From assembly GCA_018669475.1 (NCBI GenBank), contig JABHCC010000032.1, forward strand, positions 310,753-374,752: a DNA stretch of 64,000 bases. Direction: 5' to 3'. Origin of the DNA: Bacteroidota bacterium (lineage in GTDB: Bacteria > Bacteroidota > Bacteroidia > Bacteroidales > UBA12481). Below the pieces are notes generated by a model. The model saw only the letters and a list, made by a program, of their open reading frames with translations, was not told the origin of the DNA and made no database searches. Positions 1 through 10,976 of this stretch are shown in pieces; position 1 is the stretch's first letter; every line of letters begins with the position of its first letter. Position numbers and translations under genes: made by a program.

Positions 1-2
1 GT

Positions 3-1766
3 GAGTTTATAGAAACACCTGAGCCAACTGAAGAATTTGATCCAATTTTCGAAATGAAAGTTAAATTTCATTCTTTTGAAGCTACATTCACACAGCGAAT
101 CAAGATATTATCAGCTGATCCAATTACCATCTCTGGTGAACTTTCATACCAATCCTGTAATGATGAAACATGTGTTCCCGGATATGAAGATTTTGAGTTC
201 AGCTTCAACAATGAGTCCGAAGAAAATGAAGTATTAGCAGTTGATCAGGATTCAAAGCTTAAGCCAGAAAAACAAAAGATTGATCCCAGGTCTCCTGTTG
301 ATATCTCATCTCGCTCATTGTGGGGATTATTTTTTATCGCATTCCTGGCCGGACTGGTCGCCTTGTTAACACCATGTGTCTTCCCTATGATTCCGATGAC
401 CGTGTCATTCTTTATGCACGGAGGCAAAAACAAAAGAAAGTCTTTATTTCAGGCAATATTCTTTGGGCTTTCGATAATTGGAATTTATACAATTATTGGT
501 ACTCTGGTTGCTGTTATATTCGGACCGGGTGTAGCTAATTTCATGAGTACTCATTGGTTCCCAAATGTTTTATTCTTCCTGATCTTTATCTTTTTCGCTG
601 CATGGTTCTTTGGTATGTTTGAAATCAACCTTCCTAATTGGATGGTTAGTAAATCAGATAAACAAGTTGATAAAGGAGGATTTGGCGGACCTTTCTTCAT
701 GGCCTTTACACTTGTACTTGTATCATTTTCCTGTACAGGTCCTATTGTAGGCACTATTCTCGTTGAATCTGCGGGAGGAGCAATATTAGAGCCAATTATT
801 GGAATGTTAGGTTTCTCAGTGGCTTTCGCACTTCCCTTTACCTTATTCGCAATATTCCCTTCATGGCTTAGCAGTATGCCAAAATCCGGAGGATGGTTGA
901 ACTCGGTTAAGGTTATTCTAGGTTTCATTGAATTGGCATTAGGATTGAAATTCCTGAGTATAGCCGACCAAACCTATCATTGGGGAATTCTTGACCGTGA
1001 AGTTTATCTGGCCATTTGGATTGTGATATTCACTTTGATGGGATTCTATCTCCTGGGTAAAATCAAGTTTAAGCTGGACTCTGAAACAAAATATGTTGGA
1101 GTTCCAAGATTGATGTTGGCCATTGTTACCTTCTCTTTTGTGGTATACATGATTCCGGGCTTACTTGGTGCACCGCTGAAAGGCCTGTCTGGATACCTAC
1201 CTCCAATGACCACTCATGATTTCGATCTTCATCAGGTTATAAGAGATAATTCTGGTTCAGGAGGAATTGCTGAAGCAGAAAACTCTATTTGCGAAAAACC
1301 AAAATATTCTGATCGCTTACACCTGCCTCATGGTCTTGAAGGTTACTTCGATTACGAACAGGGATTAGCCTGTGCAAAAAGTCAAAATAAGCCTGTATTT
1401 ATTGACTTCACCGGTCATGGCTGTGTGAATTGTCGACAAATGGAAGATCGCGTATGGGGAGACCCCAGGGTGCTTAAACGCCTACGCGAAAACTATATTA
1501 TCATCGCATTATATGTTGATGATAAAAACATCAAGCTTCCTGAAGAAGAATGGGTAGTTTCAAGCTATGACGGCAAGGTGAAGAAAACTCTGGGTAAAAA
1601 ATATCAGGATTTCCAGATTACAAGGTTTAATCAGAATTCTCAACCTTTGTACGTACTAATTGATACTGATGGAGAACCTATAATTTCACCACGAGCTTAC
1701 AACCTTGATGTTGATGAATTCATTGATTTCCTGGACGAAGGAATTGAAGAATTTTCAAAGAAATAA
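3..1766 (+). CDS. dsbD: Thiol:disulfide interchange protein DsbD family (5' end truncated by window)
   Basis: Frame is open back to base 3. N-terminal DsbD-like sensor domain, multi-TM core with GLVALLTPCVFPMIPMTVSFF, C-terminal thioredoxin fold with FIDFTGHGCVNCRQME. Confidence 0.9.
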   Translation, partial: EFIETPEPTEEFDPIFEMKVKFHSFEATFTQRIKILSADPITISGELSYQSCNDETCVPGYEDFEFSFNNESEENEVLAVDQDSKLKPEKQKIDPRSPVDISSRSLWGLFFIAFLAGLVALLTPCVFPMIPMTVSFFMHGGKNKRKSLFQAIFFGLSIIGIYTIIGTLVAVIFGPGVANFMSTHWFPNVLFFLIFIFFAAWFFGMFEINLPNWMVSKSDKQVDKGGFGGPFFMAFTLVLVSFSCTGPIVGTILVESAGGAILEPIIGMLGFSVAFALPFTLFAIFPSWLSSMPKSGGWLNSVKVILGFIELALGLKFLSIADQTYHWGILDREVYLAIWIVIFTLMGFYLLGKIKFKLDSETKYVGVPRLMLAIVTFSFVVYMIPGLLGAPLKGLSGYLPPMTTHDFDLHQVIRDNSGSGGIAEAENSICEKPKYSDRLHLPHGLEGYFDYEQGLACAKSQNKPVFIDFTGHGCVNCRQMEDRVWGDPRVLKRLRENYIIIALYVDDKNIKLPEEEWVVSSYDGKVKKTLGKKYQDFQITRFNQNSQPLYVLIDTDGEPIISPRAYNLDVDEFIDFLDEGIEEFSKK

Positions 1767-1787
1767 TTGAAAGATAATATTTTGTGA

Positions 1788-1814
1788 AGGCTGGTCATTG
1801 ATCAGCCTTTTTTT
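1788..1814 (+). terminator. Rho-independent terminator downstream of dsbD
   Basis: GGCTGGTCA-T-TGATCAGCC type stem followed by TTTTTTT. Confidence 0.7.
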
Positions 1815-3711
1815 ATTCATCTGCAACCGCTCCGGATCCATTCATCATGCTTATATACCTGTTAGAAGGACTTGTCATGAAATCTCCAATTTGATATTGT
1901 GGCCAGTTCTCATCCACCATCTTTATGGTATCCAAATCCATAACGACCGGATTGGGCCAATCCCTTGAAAAACCATCGATTAGTTTGGTCTTCCGACTGG
2001 CGTCCAGGAATAATATCCCCTGCTCTTCAATGTCAAAAGCATGCATAACCTGGCAATCACGAGAAGGATCCACATGACTTCCGGCAATCCAGGCCACTTC
2101 ATACCAACTTTTATCTGGTAAATCCGCATCAGTAAAGATCCAGAACCTTATTCTACTCAGGTGTTTTGAATGAGCAATTTCTTTTGCCAGATATTTTACC
2201 TGATCAGGATCAGTTTTATCAAAGCTTAAGGCAGCCAATGAAATCCCTGCTTCCAGTAAATCCACCTGTATTTGCTTAATGCATGGATTAGCACTTCTGA
2301 GCATCTGGATTTCATCAGTAAGAATATCCGGATCAGGTTCAATCATTATTGCTTTCTGTCCGGTAGCGTCAATACCAAGTTTTCCTCCGTATGCCAGTTT
2401 TTCTGAGGCATGATCAAGAATATCAAGCGGCCCGGATAAGAATATCAGGTCATGTAGTGGATTAACTCTATCTGAAACGACTTTTGCTAATTCAGAATAA
2501 TTCCTCAGGTCTTTTAGACGGTCAAACACAAATCCAAACTTCGTAAACATCATTTGTCCGGCTCCCCATACTGTATTTAAAGCTTTTCGTCCTTGTCCCG
2601 GATAGTCAATTTCAACGCTAAAAAATCCGATGTTATGAGCGACTCCTGGCTCTGGCAGGTGCAGGCTTTGCAACTCCGGGATCATTGATAAGCGTATAGG
2701 ATCCATAAACATTTCTTCCGTAGCCTTTGCAAACCAGGCATCTTCTTGCGGTGGTATCCCAACAATAGTTGTAGGATAAGTTGCATTTTTACGATGAGTT
2801 ATTGCTGTGACATGAAATACAGGGTACTGATCAGCTAAACTGTAATAACCGGTATGGTCGCCAAATGGACCTTCCAGGGTGAGTTCTTCATTCGGATCCA
2901 CGTATCCTTCGAGAATTATATCAGCATCGGCAGGAACCCAGATATCCTGGGTCAGGCATTTAACCAATTCAACAGACTTCCTCCTTAAAAATCCAGCCAG
3001 CATATATTCATCAATGCCATCTGGCAAGGGAGCAGTTGCAGAATAAGCATATACCGGGTCTCCACCAAGGGCTACAGCTACAGGCATGATTGCACCCTTC
3101 TTCTTATACTCCCTGTAATGCCTAGCCCCTGTTTTATGCATATGCCAATGCATACCTGTAGTATTTTTGCTAAGAACTTGCAGGCGATACATCCCAACAT
3201 TTCGTATCCCGGTCTGAGGATCAGTTGTGTGGACCATAGGAAGAGTTATAAAGGGTCCTCCATCAGCAGGCCAGCATGTCAAGACAGGAAGTTTCGATAA
3301 ATCAGCTTGCTCCATTAGCACTTCCTGACAAATTCCCCTTCCCTTTTTTTTCTTTGGCATCCAGGAAGCAATCTTTTTAAGCTGAGGAATTTTCATTATC
3401 TGGCTTATAAAGCCGGAAGAAGGACCAGTCATCGATTGAAAAAGCTTAAATATCTCAGCACTGATTTGTTCAGCTTGCTGGTTTTTAAAAACAATTTCCA
3501 TCCTCTTTTGAGAACCATAAGCATTAATCAATACTGGAAATGTTGTACCAGTATTATTAAACAAAAGGGCTTCACCCCCATTTTCTCTTTTAGAGATTCT
3601 ATCTGCTATTTCAGTAATTTCCAGATTCGGACTAACAGGTTTATCAATTACCCTGAGCTCTCCCGCTTTTATAAGCTTATTAATAAACAACTTAGACCCA
3701 CTTCCTTTCAT
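1813..3711 (-). CDS. UbiD family decarboxylase (menaquinone biosynthesis type)
   Basis: 632 aa; UbiD-like motifs including GNVGMYRLQV..MHWHMHKTGARHY, EGPFGDHTGYYS, and GQKAIMIEPDPD. Confidence 0.85.
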   Translation of the reverse strand: MKGSGSKLFINKLIKAGELRVIDKPVSPNLEITEIADRISKRENGGEALLFNNTGTTFPVLINAYGSQKRMEIVFKNQQAEQISAEIFKLFQSMTGPSSGFISQIMKIPQLKKIASWMPKKKKGRGICQEVLMEQADLSKLPVLTCWPADGGPFITLPMVHTTDPQTGIRNVGMYRLQVLSKNTTGMHWHMHKTGARHYREYKKKGAIMPVAVALGGDPVYAYSATAPLPDGIDEYMLAGFLRRKSVELVKCLTQDIWVPADADIILEGYVDPNEELTLEGPFGDHTGYYSLADQYPVFHVTAITHRKNATYPTTIVGIPPQEDAWFAKATEEMFMDPIRLSMIPELQSLHLPEPGVAHNIGFFSVEIDYPGQGRKALNTVWGAGQMMFTKFGFVFDRLKDLRNYSELAKVVSDRVNPLHDLIFLSGPLDILDHASEKLAYGGKLGIDATGQKAIMIEPDPDILTDEIQMLRSANPCIKQIQVDLLEAGISLAALSFDKTDPDQVKYLAKEIAHSKHLSRIRFWIFTDADLPDKSWYEVAWIAGSHVDPSRDCQVMHAFDIEEQGILFLDASRKTKLIDGFSRDWPNPVVMDLDTIKMVDENWPQYQIGDFMTSPSNRYISMMNGSGAVADE

Positions 3712-3734
3712 GCTATTACTTTTCAGGCAAGATA

Positions 3735-3770
3735 CAAAAAACCCGGATCAGAAAATTCCAATCCGGGTTG
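3735..3770 (-). terminator. Terminator of the ribosomal supercluster
   Basis: On the minus strand: AACCCGGAT-TGGAATTTTCTG-ATCCGGGTTTTTTG, an inverted repeat with a T-tract, 3' of rplQ. Confidence 0.8.
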
Positions 3771-3792
3771 AATTAAAGTCTAAATTGACTAC

Positions 3793-4428
3793 TTATTCCT
3801 TAGTATCGTCTTCCTTGGTGTCTTCTTTTTCCTTCTCCGGTACATCATCCTCATCAGCAGTAACTTCATCAACTACTTCAACAACAGCCTCATCAGCAAT
3901 CTCATCAGCAATCTCATCACCTGAAGTATCTTCAACTGCATCCTCTACTGCAACTTCAGTTACAACTTCAGCTGCAGGTAAAGCATCATCAACAGGCTTC
4001 TTACTTCCTCCACGACGTGAACGACGGGTTGTTTTAGTTTGTGTTTCCTTCTCCGTACCGAGCATATTCTCATTGTAATCAACCAGCTCAATTATACACA
4101 TCTCCGCATTATCACCCAAACGTGTACCTGTTTTCAGTATTCTGGTATATCCACCAGGTCTTTCAGCAATCTTACCAGATATCTCTCTGAAAAGCTCGCT
4201 TACTGCATCTTTATTCTGCAAATAACTAAAAACAACCCTTCTTGAGTGGGTGGAGTCATCTTTGGCTTTAGTGATTAATGGCTCAACAAAACCTCTTAAA
4301 GCTTTAGCTTTTGGTACAGTTGTCTTAATCCTTTTATGCATAATCAATGACACAGCCAAGTTGGCCAGCATGGCCTCGCGGTGCTCTTTTTTACGACCTA
4401 AATGGTTGAATTTCTTTCCGTGTCTCAT
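3793..4428 (-). CDS. rplQ: 50S ribosomal protein L17 with acidic C-terminal extension
   Basis: [29 protein letters not shown]; last gene of the alpha cluster. Confidence 0.97.
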   Translation of the reverse strand: MRHGKKFNHLGRKKEHREAMLANLAVSLIMHKRIKTTVPKAKALRGFVEPLITKAKDDSTHSRRVVFSYLQNKDAVSELFREISGKIAERPGGYTRILKTGTRLGDNAEMCIIELVDYNENMLGTEKETQTKTTRRSRRGGSKKPVDDALPAAEVVTEVAVEDAVEDTSGDEIADEIADEAVVEVVDEVTADEDDVPEKEKEDTKEDDTKE

Positions 4429-4433
4429 TATCC

Positions 4434-5426
4434 TTATTCCTTGTCTAATTTATACTTGACTATATCCATACCAAAATTCAGACTCATCGCTTTCAATAAA
4501 TCCTCCAACTCCGTTAGAGATTTCTTTCCAAAGTTTCTAAATTTCAGCAGATCGTTTTTATTGTAGGATACCAGATCTCCAAGAGTGTCCACGTCAGCGG
4601 CTTTTAAACAATTCAAAGCACGAACAGACAGATCCAGATCAACCAGTTTAGTCTTTAACAGCTGTCTCATATGCAGAACTTCCTCATCGAATTCCTCGTT
4701 CTCCATTTTTTCATCACTATCCAGAGTCATTTTATCATCTGAGAACAACATGAAATGCTGAATCAGAATCTTTGCAGCCTCCTTCATGGCATCTTTCGGA
4801 TGGATTGAACCATCAGTAGTGATCTCAATTAAAAGTTTCTCGTAGTCAGTCTTCTGCTCAACTCGATAGTTTTCAATCTCGTAACGCACATTTTTAATTG
4901 GTGTAAATACAGAATCAACTGCTACCAATCCGATTTCTGCATCAGCAGGTTTGTTCTCTTCCGATGCAACATACCCACGTCCCTTATTAATTGTGAGAGT
5001 CATTTGAAGTTTCACAGAACTCTCGAGACTGCAGATTAGCAAATCAGGGTTTAAAACTTCGAATCCAGTAAGAAAGTTACCGATATCACCAGCTTTTACA
5101 ACTTCTTGTCCGGTTAATGTAACGGTAACTTTTTCGTCTTCAACACCTTCGATTTGTTGTTTGAATCTAACCTGTTTAAGATTTAGAACAATCTCGGTTA
5201 CATCCTCAATAACTCCTTTAACAGAAGAAAATTCGTGATCTACTCCTTCAATGTTAATAGTAGTGATCGCAAATCCTTCCAGTGAGCTTAGTAGTATTCT
5301 CCTTAGAGCATTGCCGATAGTAATTCCGTATCCGGGTTCAAGAGGTCGGAACTCGAATCTCCCGTACATATTATCGGATTCGAGCATAATGACTCTGTCA
5401 GGTTTTTGAATAGCAAGAATAGCCAT
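4434..5426 (-). CDS. rpoA: DNA-directed RNA polymerase subunit alpha
   Basis: [29 protein letters not shown]-terminal alphaCTD; synteny. Confidence 0.98.
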   Translation of the reverse strand: MAILAIQKPDRVIMLESDNMYGRFEFRPLEPGYGITIGNALRRILLSSLEGFAITTINIEGVDHEFSSVKGVIEDVTEIVLNLKQVRFKQQIEGVEDEKVTVTLTGQEVVKAGDIGNFLTGFEVLNPDLLICSLESSVKLQMTLTINKGRGYVASEENKPADAEIGLVAVDSVFTPIKNVRYEIENYRVEQKTDYEKLLIEITTDGSIHPKDAMKEAAKILIQHFMLFSDDKMTLDSDEKMENEEFDEEVLHMRQLLKTKLVDLDLSVRALNCLKAADVDTLGDLVSYNKNDLLKFRNFGKKSLTELEDLLKAMSLNFGMDIVKYKLDKE

Positions 5427-5447
5427 AATAGATCAGGATTTATCAGA

Positions 5448-6059
5448 TTACTTAGAATACAATTCAACGATCAACTGCTCCTTGATATTTTCAGGTATCT
5501 CAGATCGCTCAGGTAGGTTAAGAAATTTTCCACCTAACTGGGCCTGATCCCACTCTAACCAAGGGTAGCTGGATGCTTTGGACGATGAAGCCAGTGAATC
5601 CAGGATTGCTTCCATGGATTTTGACTTTTCACGTACACCAACAACATCACCACTACGAACAGAATATGAAGCAATATTAACGACTTCACCATTAACAATT
5701 ATATGGCGATGCGAAACCAGTTGCCTCGCACCAGCTCTTGTTGGTGCAATTCCTAAACGATACACAACGTTATCTAAACGAGATTCCAATAATTGTAAAA
5801 GAACCTCACCGGTAACGCCTTTTGTTCCTTGTGCTTTCTTAAAAAGATTAGAAAATTGCTTCTCCAATACTCCGTAAGTATACTTTGCCTTTTGCTTTTC
5901 TTTGAGCTGAATTCCGTATTCAGAAAGTTTTCTTCTTCTACGGTTATTTCCATGGAAACCAGGGGGATAATTCTTACGCTCAAAGCTTTTATCCGGACCA
6001 TAAATCGGTTCGCCAAATTTTCTAGCAATTTTGGTTTTGGGTCCAATATATCTAGCCAT
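5448..6059 (-). CDS. rpsD: 30S ribosomal protein S4
   Basis: [22 protein letters not shown]4 domain [13 protein letters not shown]; synteny. Confidence 0.98.
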   Translation of the reverse strand: MARYIGPKTKIARKFGEPIYGPDKSFERKNYPPGFHGNNRRRRKLSEYGIQLKEKQKAKYTYGVLEKQFSNLFKKAQGTKGVTGEVLLQLLESRLDNVVYRLGIAPTRAGARQLVSHRHIIVNGEVVNIASYSVRSGDVVGVREKSKSMEAILDSLASSSKASSYPWLEWDQAQLGGKFLNLPERSEIPENIKEQLIVELYSK

Positions 6060-6091
6060 CGACTTCTAATTTTTCAGTTTATTCCTATTCA

Positions 6092-6484
6092 TTACACTCT
6101 TCTTCTCTTCGGAGGACGACATCCATTATGCGGTAATGGAGTGACATCCATTATCTCAATAACTTCAATCCCATTATTGTGAATAGTCCGTATGGCTGAT
6201 TCACGTCCATTTCCAGGTCCTTTTACAAAAACCTTTACTTTTCTCAAACCCAGATCATAAGCTACTTTTGAACAATCCTGAGCAGCAATCTGAGCAGCAT
6301 AAGGGGTATTTTTCTTTGAGCCACGAAAACCCATCTTTCCACTGGATGACCAGGAAATTACCTGACCAGCATTATTGGTTAATGTAACAATAATGTTATT
6401 GAAAGAAGAATGAATGTGCGCTTGTCCCATCGGTTCGACCTGGACAACTCTTTTCTTAGCTGACTTTCCTTTTTTCTTCGCCAT
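6092..6484 (-). CDS. rpsK: 30S ribosomal protein S11
   Basis: [19 protein letters not shown]...CRPPKRRRV; synteny. Confidence 0.98.
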   Translation of the reverse strand: MAKKKGKSAKKRVVQVEPMGQAHIHSSFNNIIVTLTNNAGQVISWSSSGKMGFRGSKKNTPYAAQIAAQDCSKVAYDLGLRKVKVFVKGPGNGRESAIRTIHNNGIEVIEIMDVTPLPHNGCRPPKRRRV

Positions 6485-6492
6485 TTTTACGA

Positions 6493-6870
6493 TTATTTAG
6501 TCGCTTTCTTCTTGTTTGCAACAGTTTTTCTTTTTCCCTTACGGGTACGGGCATTGTTTTTGGTACTTTGTCCCCGTACTGGTAATCCAATTCTGTGGCG
6601 GATGCCCCGGTAACTTCCAATGTCCTGTAAGCGCTTGATATTCATCTGTACCTCAGAGCGTAATTCACCTTCAATCTTAAAATTGTCGTTTATTACATTT
6701 CTGATAGCCGCACTCTGGTCATCAGTCCAATCCTGGACTTTTATGTTCCGATCGACACCTGCTTCATCTAAAATCTTTTGCGCTGAACTTGCTCCGATAC
6801 CATAAACATAAGTAAGACCTATTTCGCCTCTTTTATTATTAGGTATGTCAACACCAACTATACGTGCCAT
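6493..6870 (-). CDS. rpsM: 30S ribosomal protein S13
   Basis: [26 protein letters not shown]; synteny. Confidence 0.98.
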   Translation of the reverse strand: MARIVGVDIPNNKRGEIGLTYVYGIGASSAQKILDEAGVDRNIKVQDWTDDQSAAIRNVINDNFKIEGELRSEVQMNIKRLQDIGSYRGIRHRIGLPVRGQSTKNNARTRKGKRKTVANKKKATK

Positions 6871-6900
6871 ATTATACTTTTTGTTAGTTACGTGTTAATA

Positions 6901-7017
6901 CTATCCCTGTCTTTGTTTGAACTTGGGATTCTTTTTATTGATCACATACAAACGTCCCTTACGACGTACAATTTTGCAATCTGAGCTGCGCTTCTTTACA
7001 GATGCTCGTACCTTCAT
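6901..7017 (-). CDS. rpmJ: 50S ribosomal protein L36 (zinc-ligand-depleted form)
   Basis: Hand translation [38 protein letters not shown] (38 aa), below the ORF track size cutoff; located between infA and rpsM. Confidence 0.96.
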   Translation of the reverse strand: MKVRASVKKRSSDCKIVRRKGRLYVINKKNPKFKQRQG

Positions 7018-7028
7018 TGTTTTATTCT

Positions 7029-7250
7029 TTAATTTTTATATCTAAACGTAATTCTGCCCTTTGTTAAATCATAAGGAGACATATCTATTTTAACTTTGTC
7101 TCCAGGCAAAATTTTAATGTAATGCATTCTCATTTTTCCGGAAATGTGTGCTGTGATCACATGTCCGTTCTCCAGTTCCACCCGAAACATAGCATTTGAC
7201 AAAGCTTCGACAATGGTACCGTCCTGTTCTATTGAAGGTTGTTTGGCCAT
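7029..7250 (-). CDS. infA: Translation initiation factor IF-1
   Basis: [53 protein letters not shown]. Confidence 0.98.
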   Translation of the reverse strand: MAKQPSIEQDGTIVEALSNAMFRVELENGHVITAHISGKMRMHYIKILPGDKVKIDMSPYDLTKGRITFRYKN

Positions 7251-7258
7251 AAATTATT

Positions 7259-8041
7259 TTATCCTATTTTCTTTATCGCTTCGTCAATAATTGAAAAATC
7301 AGAAAGAATATCTGCCTTCCCCTGACGGATCACCACTGAATGCTCAAAGTGAGCAGACATACTTCCATCACTAGTGCAAATCGTCCATCCATCCTTCTCC
7401 TGAAAAATAAACCGCTGACCCATGTTGATCATTGGTTCGATCGCAATCACCATACCATTCTTTAGTTTGGAACCAGATCCTTTTCGTCCATAATTGGGAA
7501 CTTCAGGAGCTTCATGCAAATTCCGGCCAACACCATGTCCGACCATTTCCCTGACCACCGAAAATCCATGTCTTTCAGCATGTGATTGCACGGCATGTCC
7601 AATATCCCCAATATGCTTCCCCACCACTGCATTTTCTATTCCAAAAAAAAGAGATTCACGCGTAACTTTCATTAGTTTCTTCGCTTCAACTGAAACTTCA
7701 CCAACCTCATAGGTAAAAGCTGAATCTCCATGAAAACCATTCATATATACTCCACAATCAACCGACACTATATCTCCTTCTTTCAGTTCTGTCTTTGCAG
7801 GTATACCATGAACAACCTGATCATTCACCGAAATACACAAACTACTAGGGTAGCCCTGGTATCCCTTAAAACCTGGAATAGCACCATTATCCCTAATAAA
7901 TTCTTCAGCAAAATGGTCGATCTGTTCTGTTTTCATTCCTGGTTTCATAAAAGGAACGATTGCAGCATGGGTTGCAGACACCAGAAGATTGCATTGTCTT
8001 AACAATTCAATTTCTGCGTCTGTCTTTATTGTAATCATCAC
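7259..8041 (-). CDS. map: Type I methionyl aminopeptidase
   Basis: VSVDCGVYMNGFHGDSAFTYEVG, GHGVGRNLHEAP and AIEPMINMG metal-ligand motifs. Confidence 0.96.
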   Translation of the reverse strand: MMITIKTDAEIELLRQCNLLVSATHAAIVPFMKPGMKTEQIDHFAEEFIRDNGAIPGFKGYQGYPSSLCISVNDQVVHGIPAKTELKEGDIVSVDCGVYMNGFHGDSAFTYEVGEVSVEAKKLMKVTRESLFFGIENAVVGKHIGDIGHAVQSHAERHGFSVVREMVGHGVGRNLHEAPEVPNYGRKGSGSKLKNGMVIAIEPMINMGQRFIFQEKDGWTICTSDGSMSAHFEHSVVIRQGKADILSDFSIIDEAIKKIG

Positions 8042-8060
8042 AAAGAACGCTTTCGGCTAA

Positions 8061-9392
8061 TTAAATAGCTCTTCCTGTCCGGCCTTTTATCCGGCCTGAT
8101 TTCATCAATCCGTCATAATGACGCATCATAAGGTGACTCTCAATTTGCTGAAGTGTATCTAGCACAACACCAACAAGAATCAGCAGAGAAGTACCCCCAT
8201 AGAACTGTGCAAAATTATTGTTTACTCCAATAATAATTGCAAAGGTTGGAAGTAAGGCAATTAAGGCAAGAAACATTGAGCCCGGCAGTGTTATTCTAGA
8301 CATAATTGTATCGAGAAATTCCACAGTTTTTCTTCCAGGTTTAACCCCTGGAATAAAGCCTCCGTTTCGTTTCATATCCTCAGCCATTTGCGTTGGATTA
8401 ATAGTTACTGCGGTATAAAAATATGTGAACAGGATAATCATTATTGCCAGAGTCATGTTGTACCAGATTCCAGTTGAATTTGCAAACGCTGCAACAAATT
8501 TACTTGCGGCATCTGAGTTAAATCGCCCGAACATCATTGGCAGGAACATAAGTGCCTGAGCAAAAATAATAGGCATTACACCAGCAGCATTCACCTTTAA
8601 TGGTATATACTGCCTAACCCCTCCATATTGCTTATTCCCTACTATTCTTTTTGCGTATTGTACCGGGACTCTCCTCGTCCCCTGTACCAGGGCAATTGAG
8701 CCCATAAAGACTAAAAATAGCAGAACTAATTCAACCAGCAGCATAACTAGTCCTCCTCCCTCTTGCTCAATTTTTGCTGCAAATTCAGCAAACATCGACA
8801 TTGGCAAACGAGCAATAATCCCGATCATAATAATCAGAGAAATTCCATTTCCCAATCCTCTATCAGTAATCCGTTCTCCAAGCCACATTACAAACATTGT
8901 TCCCGAAGTCATAATAACAACTGAAGACAATGTAAAGAATACACCTTTGAGAATGAATGCACTTTCAGGCAATGTTGCATGGAGGTTAAATAAATAACTA
9001 GGCCCCTGAGCAGCAGTAATAGCGACAGTCAGCCAACGGGTTATCTGGTTAATTTTTTTCCTTCCACTTTCACCTTCACGTTGTAAACGCTGGAAATAAG
9101 GGATGGCAATTCCCATCAACTGAATTACAATTGATGCGGAAATATAAGGCATTATACCCAAAGCAAAAATCGAAGCATTACTAAATGCTCCTCCAGAAAA
9201 CATATCTAACAAGCCCATAATCCCGCCAGCTGTTTGCTGTTGCAACTGATCTAATTGGGAAGGATCAATACCAGGAAGAACAATATGCGTTCCCAACCTG
9301 TATATTAGAATTAATCCAAGTGTTGTTAGAATACGTTGACGAAGGTCATCGATTTTCCAGATATTCTTGAGCGTTTCTATAAACCTCTTCAT
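8061..9392 (-). CDS. secY: Preprotein translocase subunit SecY
   Basis: LGIMPYISASIVIQL, ITDRGLGNGISLIIMIGI, RRVPVQYAKRIVG; synteny. Confidence 0.98.
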   Translation of the reverse strand: MKRFIETLKNIWKIDDLRQRILTTLGLILIYRLGTHIVLPGIDPSQLDQLQQQTAGGIMGLLDMFSGGAFSNASIFALGIMPYISASIVIQLMGIAIPYFQRLQREGESGRKKINQITRWLTVAITAAQGPSYLFNLHATLPESAFILKGVFFTLSSVVIMTSGTMFVMWLGERITDRGLGNGISLIIMIGIIARLPMSMFAEFAAKIEQEGGGLVMLLVELVLLFLVFMGSIALVQGTRRVPVQYAKRIVGNKQYGGVRQYIPLKVNAAGVMPIIFAQALMFLPMMFGRFNSDAASKFVAAFANSTGIWYNMTLAIMIILFTYFYTAVTINPTQMAEDMKRNGGFIPGVKPGRKTVEFLDTIMSRITLPGSMFLALIALLPTFAIIIGVNNNFAQFYGGTSLLILVGVVLDTLQQIESHLMMRHYDGLMKSGRIKGRTGRAI

Positions 9393-9396
9393 GCAA

Positions 9397-9843
9397 TTAT
9401 AGTTTTACAACGGTTCCTTCTTGTGCTTCAATGGCTTTCATCGCTGATTCTGAAAAAGCATGGGCAGTCACTTCCAGCTTAGCAGAAAGCGTTCCATTAC
9501 CCAATATTTTAATCAGATCATTTTTTCTGGCCAAACCTGCTTCAACCAGAATCTCAACATCAATAGATGTCAAATTCGTTTTTTCAGCAATTGTTTGCAA
9601 AGCACTAATATTGATCCCTTTATACTCCTTGCGGTTAATGTTCTTAAACCCGAATTTGGGTACCCGACGCTGGAGAGGCATTTGACCTCCTTCGAATCCA
9701 ATTTTACGGGAGTATCCTGAGCGTGATTTGGCTCCTTTATGTCCGCGAGTAGATGTTCCTCCTCGTCCTGACCCTTGACCGCGGCCGATCCTTTTTTCCC
9801 GATGGGTAGAACCCTCAGCTGGTTTTAAATTTGTAAGATCCAT
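9397..9843 (-). CDS. rplO: 50S ribosomal protein L15
   Basis: MDLTNLKPAEGSTHREKRIGRGQGSGRGGTSTRGHKGAKSRSG. Confidence 0.98.
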   Translation of the reverse strand: MDLTNLKPAEGSTHREKRIGRGQGSGRGGTSTRGHKGAKSRSGYSRKIGFEGGQMPLQRRVPKFGFKNINRKEYKGINISALQTIAEKTNLTSIDVEILVEAGLARKNDLIKILGNGTLSAKLEVTAHAFSESAMKAIEAQEGTVVKL

Positions 9844-9863
9844 TTGCTATTCTGTAAATCAGG

Positions 9864-10052
9864 TTATCGCTTTGTTTTTTTTTCAACACTGACAAGGTGT
9901 TCTACTTTTTTCACCATACCCAGTATTTGTGGTGTTGCTTCATGCTCCACAGTTCCACTCATCTTCTTCAGACCCAGAGCCTCCAAAGTTTTCTTTTGTC
10001 TTTCGTTGCTCCCGATCTTACTCCTTGTTTGAGTAATTTTAATTTTTGCCAT
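9864..10052 (-). CDS. rpmD: 50S ribosomal protein L30
   Basis: MAKIKITQTRSKIGSNERQKKTLEALGLKKMSGTVEHEATPQILGMVKKVEHLVSVE; ATG at 10052. The longer ORF (to 10214) would run into rpsE. Confidence 0.95.
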   Translation of the reverse strand: MAKIKITQTRSKIGSNERQKKTLEALGLKKMSGTVEHEATPQILGMVKKVEHLVSVEKKTKR

Positions 10053-10071
10053 GAGATCTGAATTATCCTGC

Positions 10072-10587
10072 TTAACCATTAAATACTTTTTCCATATTAA
10101 CTCCACGATGCTGGGCAATAGTATGTGCATCTCTGAGTTCAACCAAAGCCTGCATAGTTGCTTTAACCAGGTTGTGCGGGTTAGATGAGCCTTTTGATTT
10201 TGCAAGAACATCACTTATACCAACACTCTCCAATACTGCACGCATCGCACCACCGGCTTTTACTCCAGTACCACTCGAAGCGGGCTTCAACCATACACGT
10301 GCACCGCCATACTTGGCTAATTGTTCGTGAGGGATTGTGCCTTTATAGACTGGTACTTTTATCAAGTTTTTCTTGGCAGCTTCAACACCTTTGGCTATAG
10401 CTGTAGTTACTTCATTTGCCTTACCAAGGCCCCATCCTACAACACCGTCCTCATTTCCAACTACAACAATAGCTGAAAAACTGAAATTCCTACCACCTTT
10501 GGTTACTTTGGTTACTCTATTGATAGCAACCAAACGGTCTTTGAGATCCAGATCACTGGTTTTTACTTTTCGTACACTTGTTGCCAT
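10072..10587 (-). CDS. rpsE: 30S ribosomal protein S5
   Basis: [39 protein letters not shown]. Confidence 0.98.
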   Translation of the reverse strand: MATSVRKVKTSDLDLKDRLVAINRVTKVTKGGRNFSFSAIVVVGNEDGVVGWGLGKANEVTTAIAKGVEAAKKNLIKVPVYKGTIPHEQLAKYGGARVWLKPASSGTGVKAGGAMRAVLESVGISDVLAKSKGSSNPHNLVKATMQALVELRDAHTIAQHRGVNMEKVFNG

Positions 10588-10592
10588 ATCAG

Positions 10593-10952
10593 CTATAGTT
10601 TAAGACCACCTTTACGGGCAGCATCGGCTAATGATTTAACTCTTCCATGATATAAATACCCATTGCGATCAAAAACAACAGTTTTTATTCCTTTCTCAAG
10701 GCTCTTTTGAGCTATGAGTTTTCCAACTAGTTGTGCTTGTTTACTTTTGGGTATACCTGTTTTTGCAGCAATTTCTTTTTCCAAACTGGAAGCTGCAACC
10801 AGAGTAGTTCCAGTCAGATCATCAACAACCTGAGCAGATATCTGGCGGTTACTTCTATATACGGATAGCCTCGGGGTTTCCGTGGTTCCGGATATTTTCT
10901 TGCGGATTCTCCGCTTAATTTTGTTTCTGCGTTCTATCTTTGACAAAGCCAT
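10593..10952 (-). CDS. rplR: 50S ribosomal protein L18
   Basis: [45 protein letters not shown]; the ORF track starts three codons earlier (10961). Confidence 0.96.
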   Translation of the reverse strand: MALSKIERRNKIKRRIRKKISGTTETPRLSVYRSNRQISAQVVDDLTGTTLVAASSLEKEIAAKTGIPKSKQAQLVGKLIAQKSLEKGIKTVVFDRNGYLYHGRVKSLADAARKGGLKL

Positions 10953-10976
10953 TTTTACCAAGTATTTCCAGATTAA

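Noticed and set aside
3710-4078. Ser/Thr-rich ORF on the plus strand
   Set aside because: Antisense reading of the acidic L17 tail; the low-complexity composition is explained by the opposite-strand codons.
5774-6182. Antisense and out-of-frame ORFs over rpsD and rpsK (and similar ORFs across the ribosomal cluster)
   Set aside because: Fully overlapped by highly conserved ribosomal genes; no independent coding evidence.
10053-10214. N-terminal extension of the rpmD ORF
   Set aside because: It overlaps rpsE coding sequence; a standard L30 start exists at 10052.
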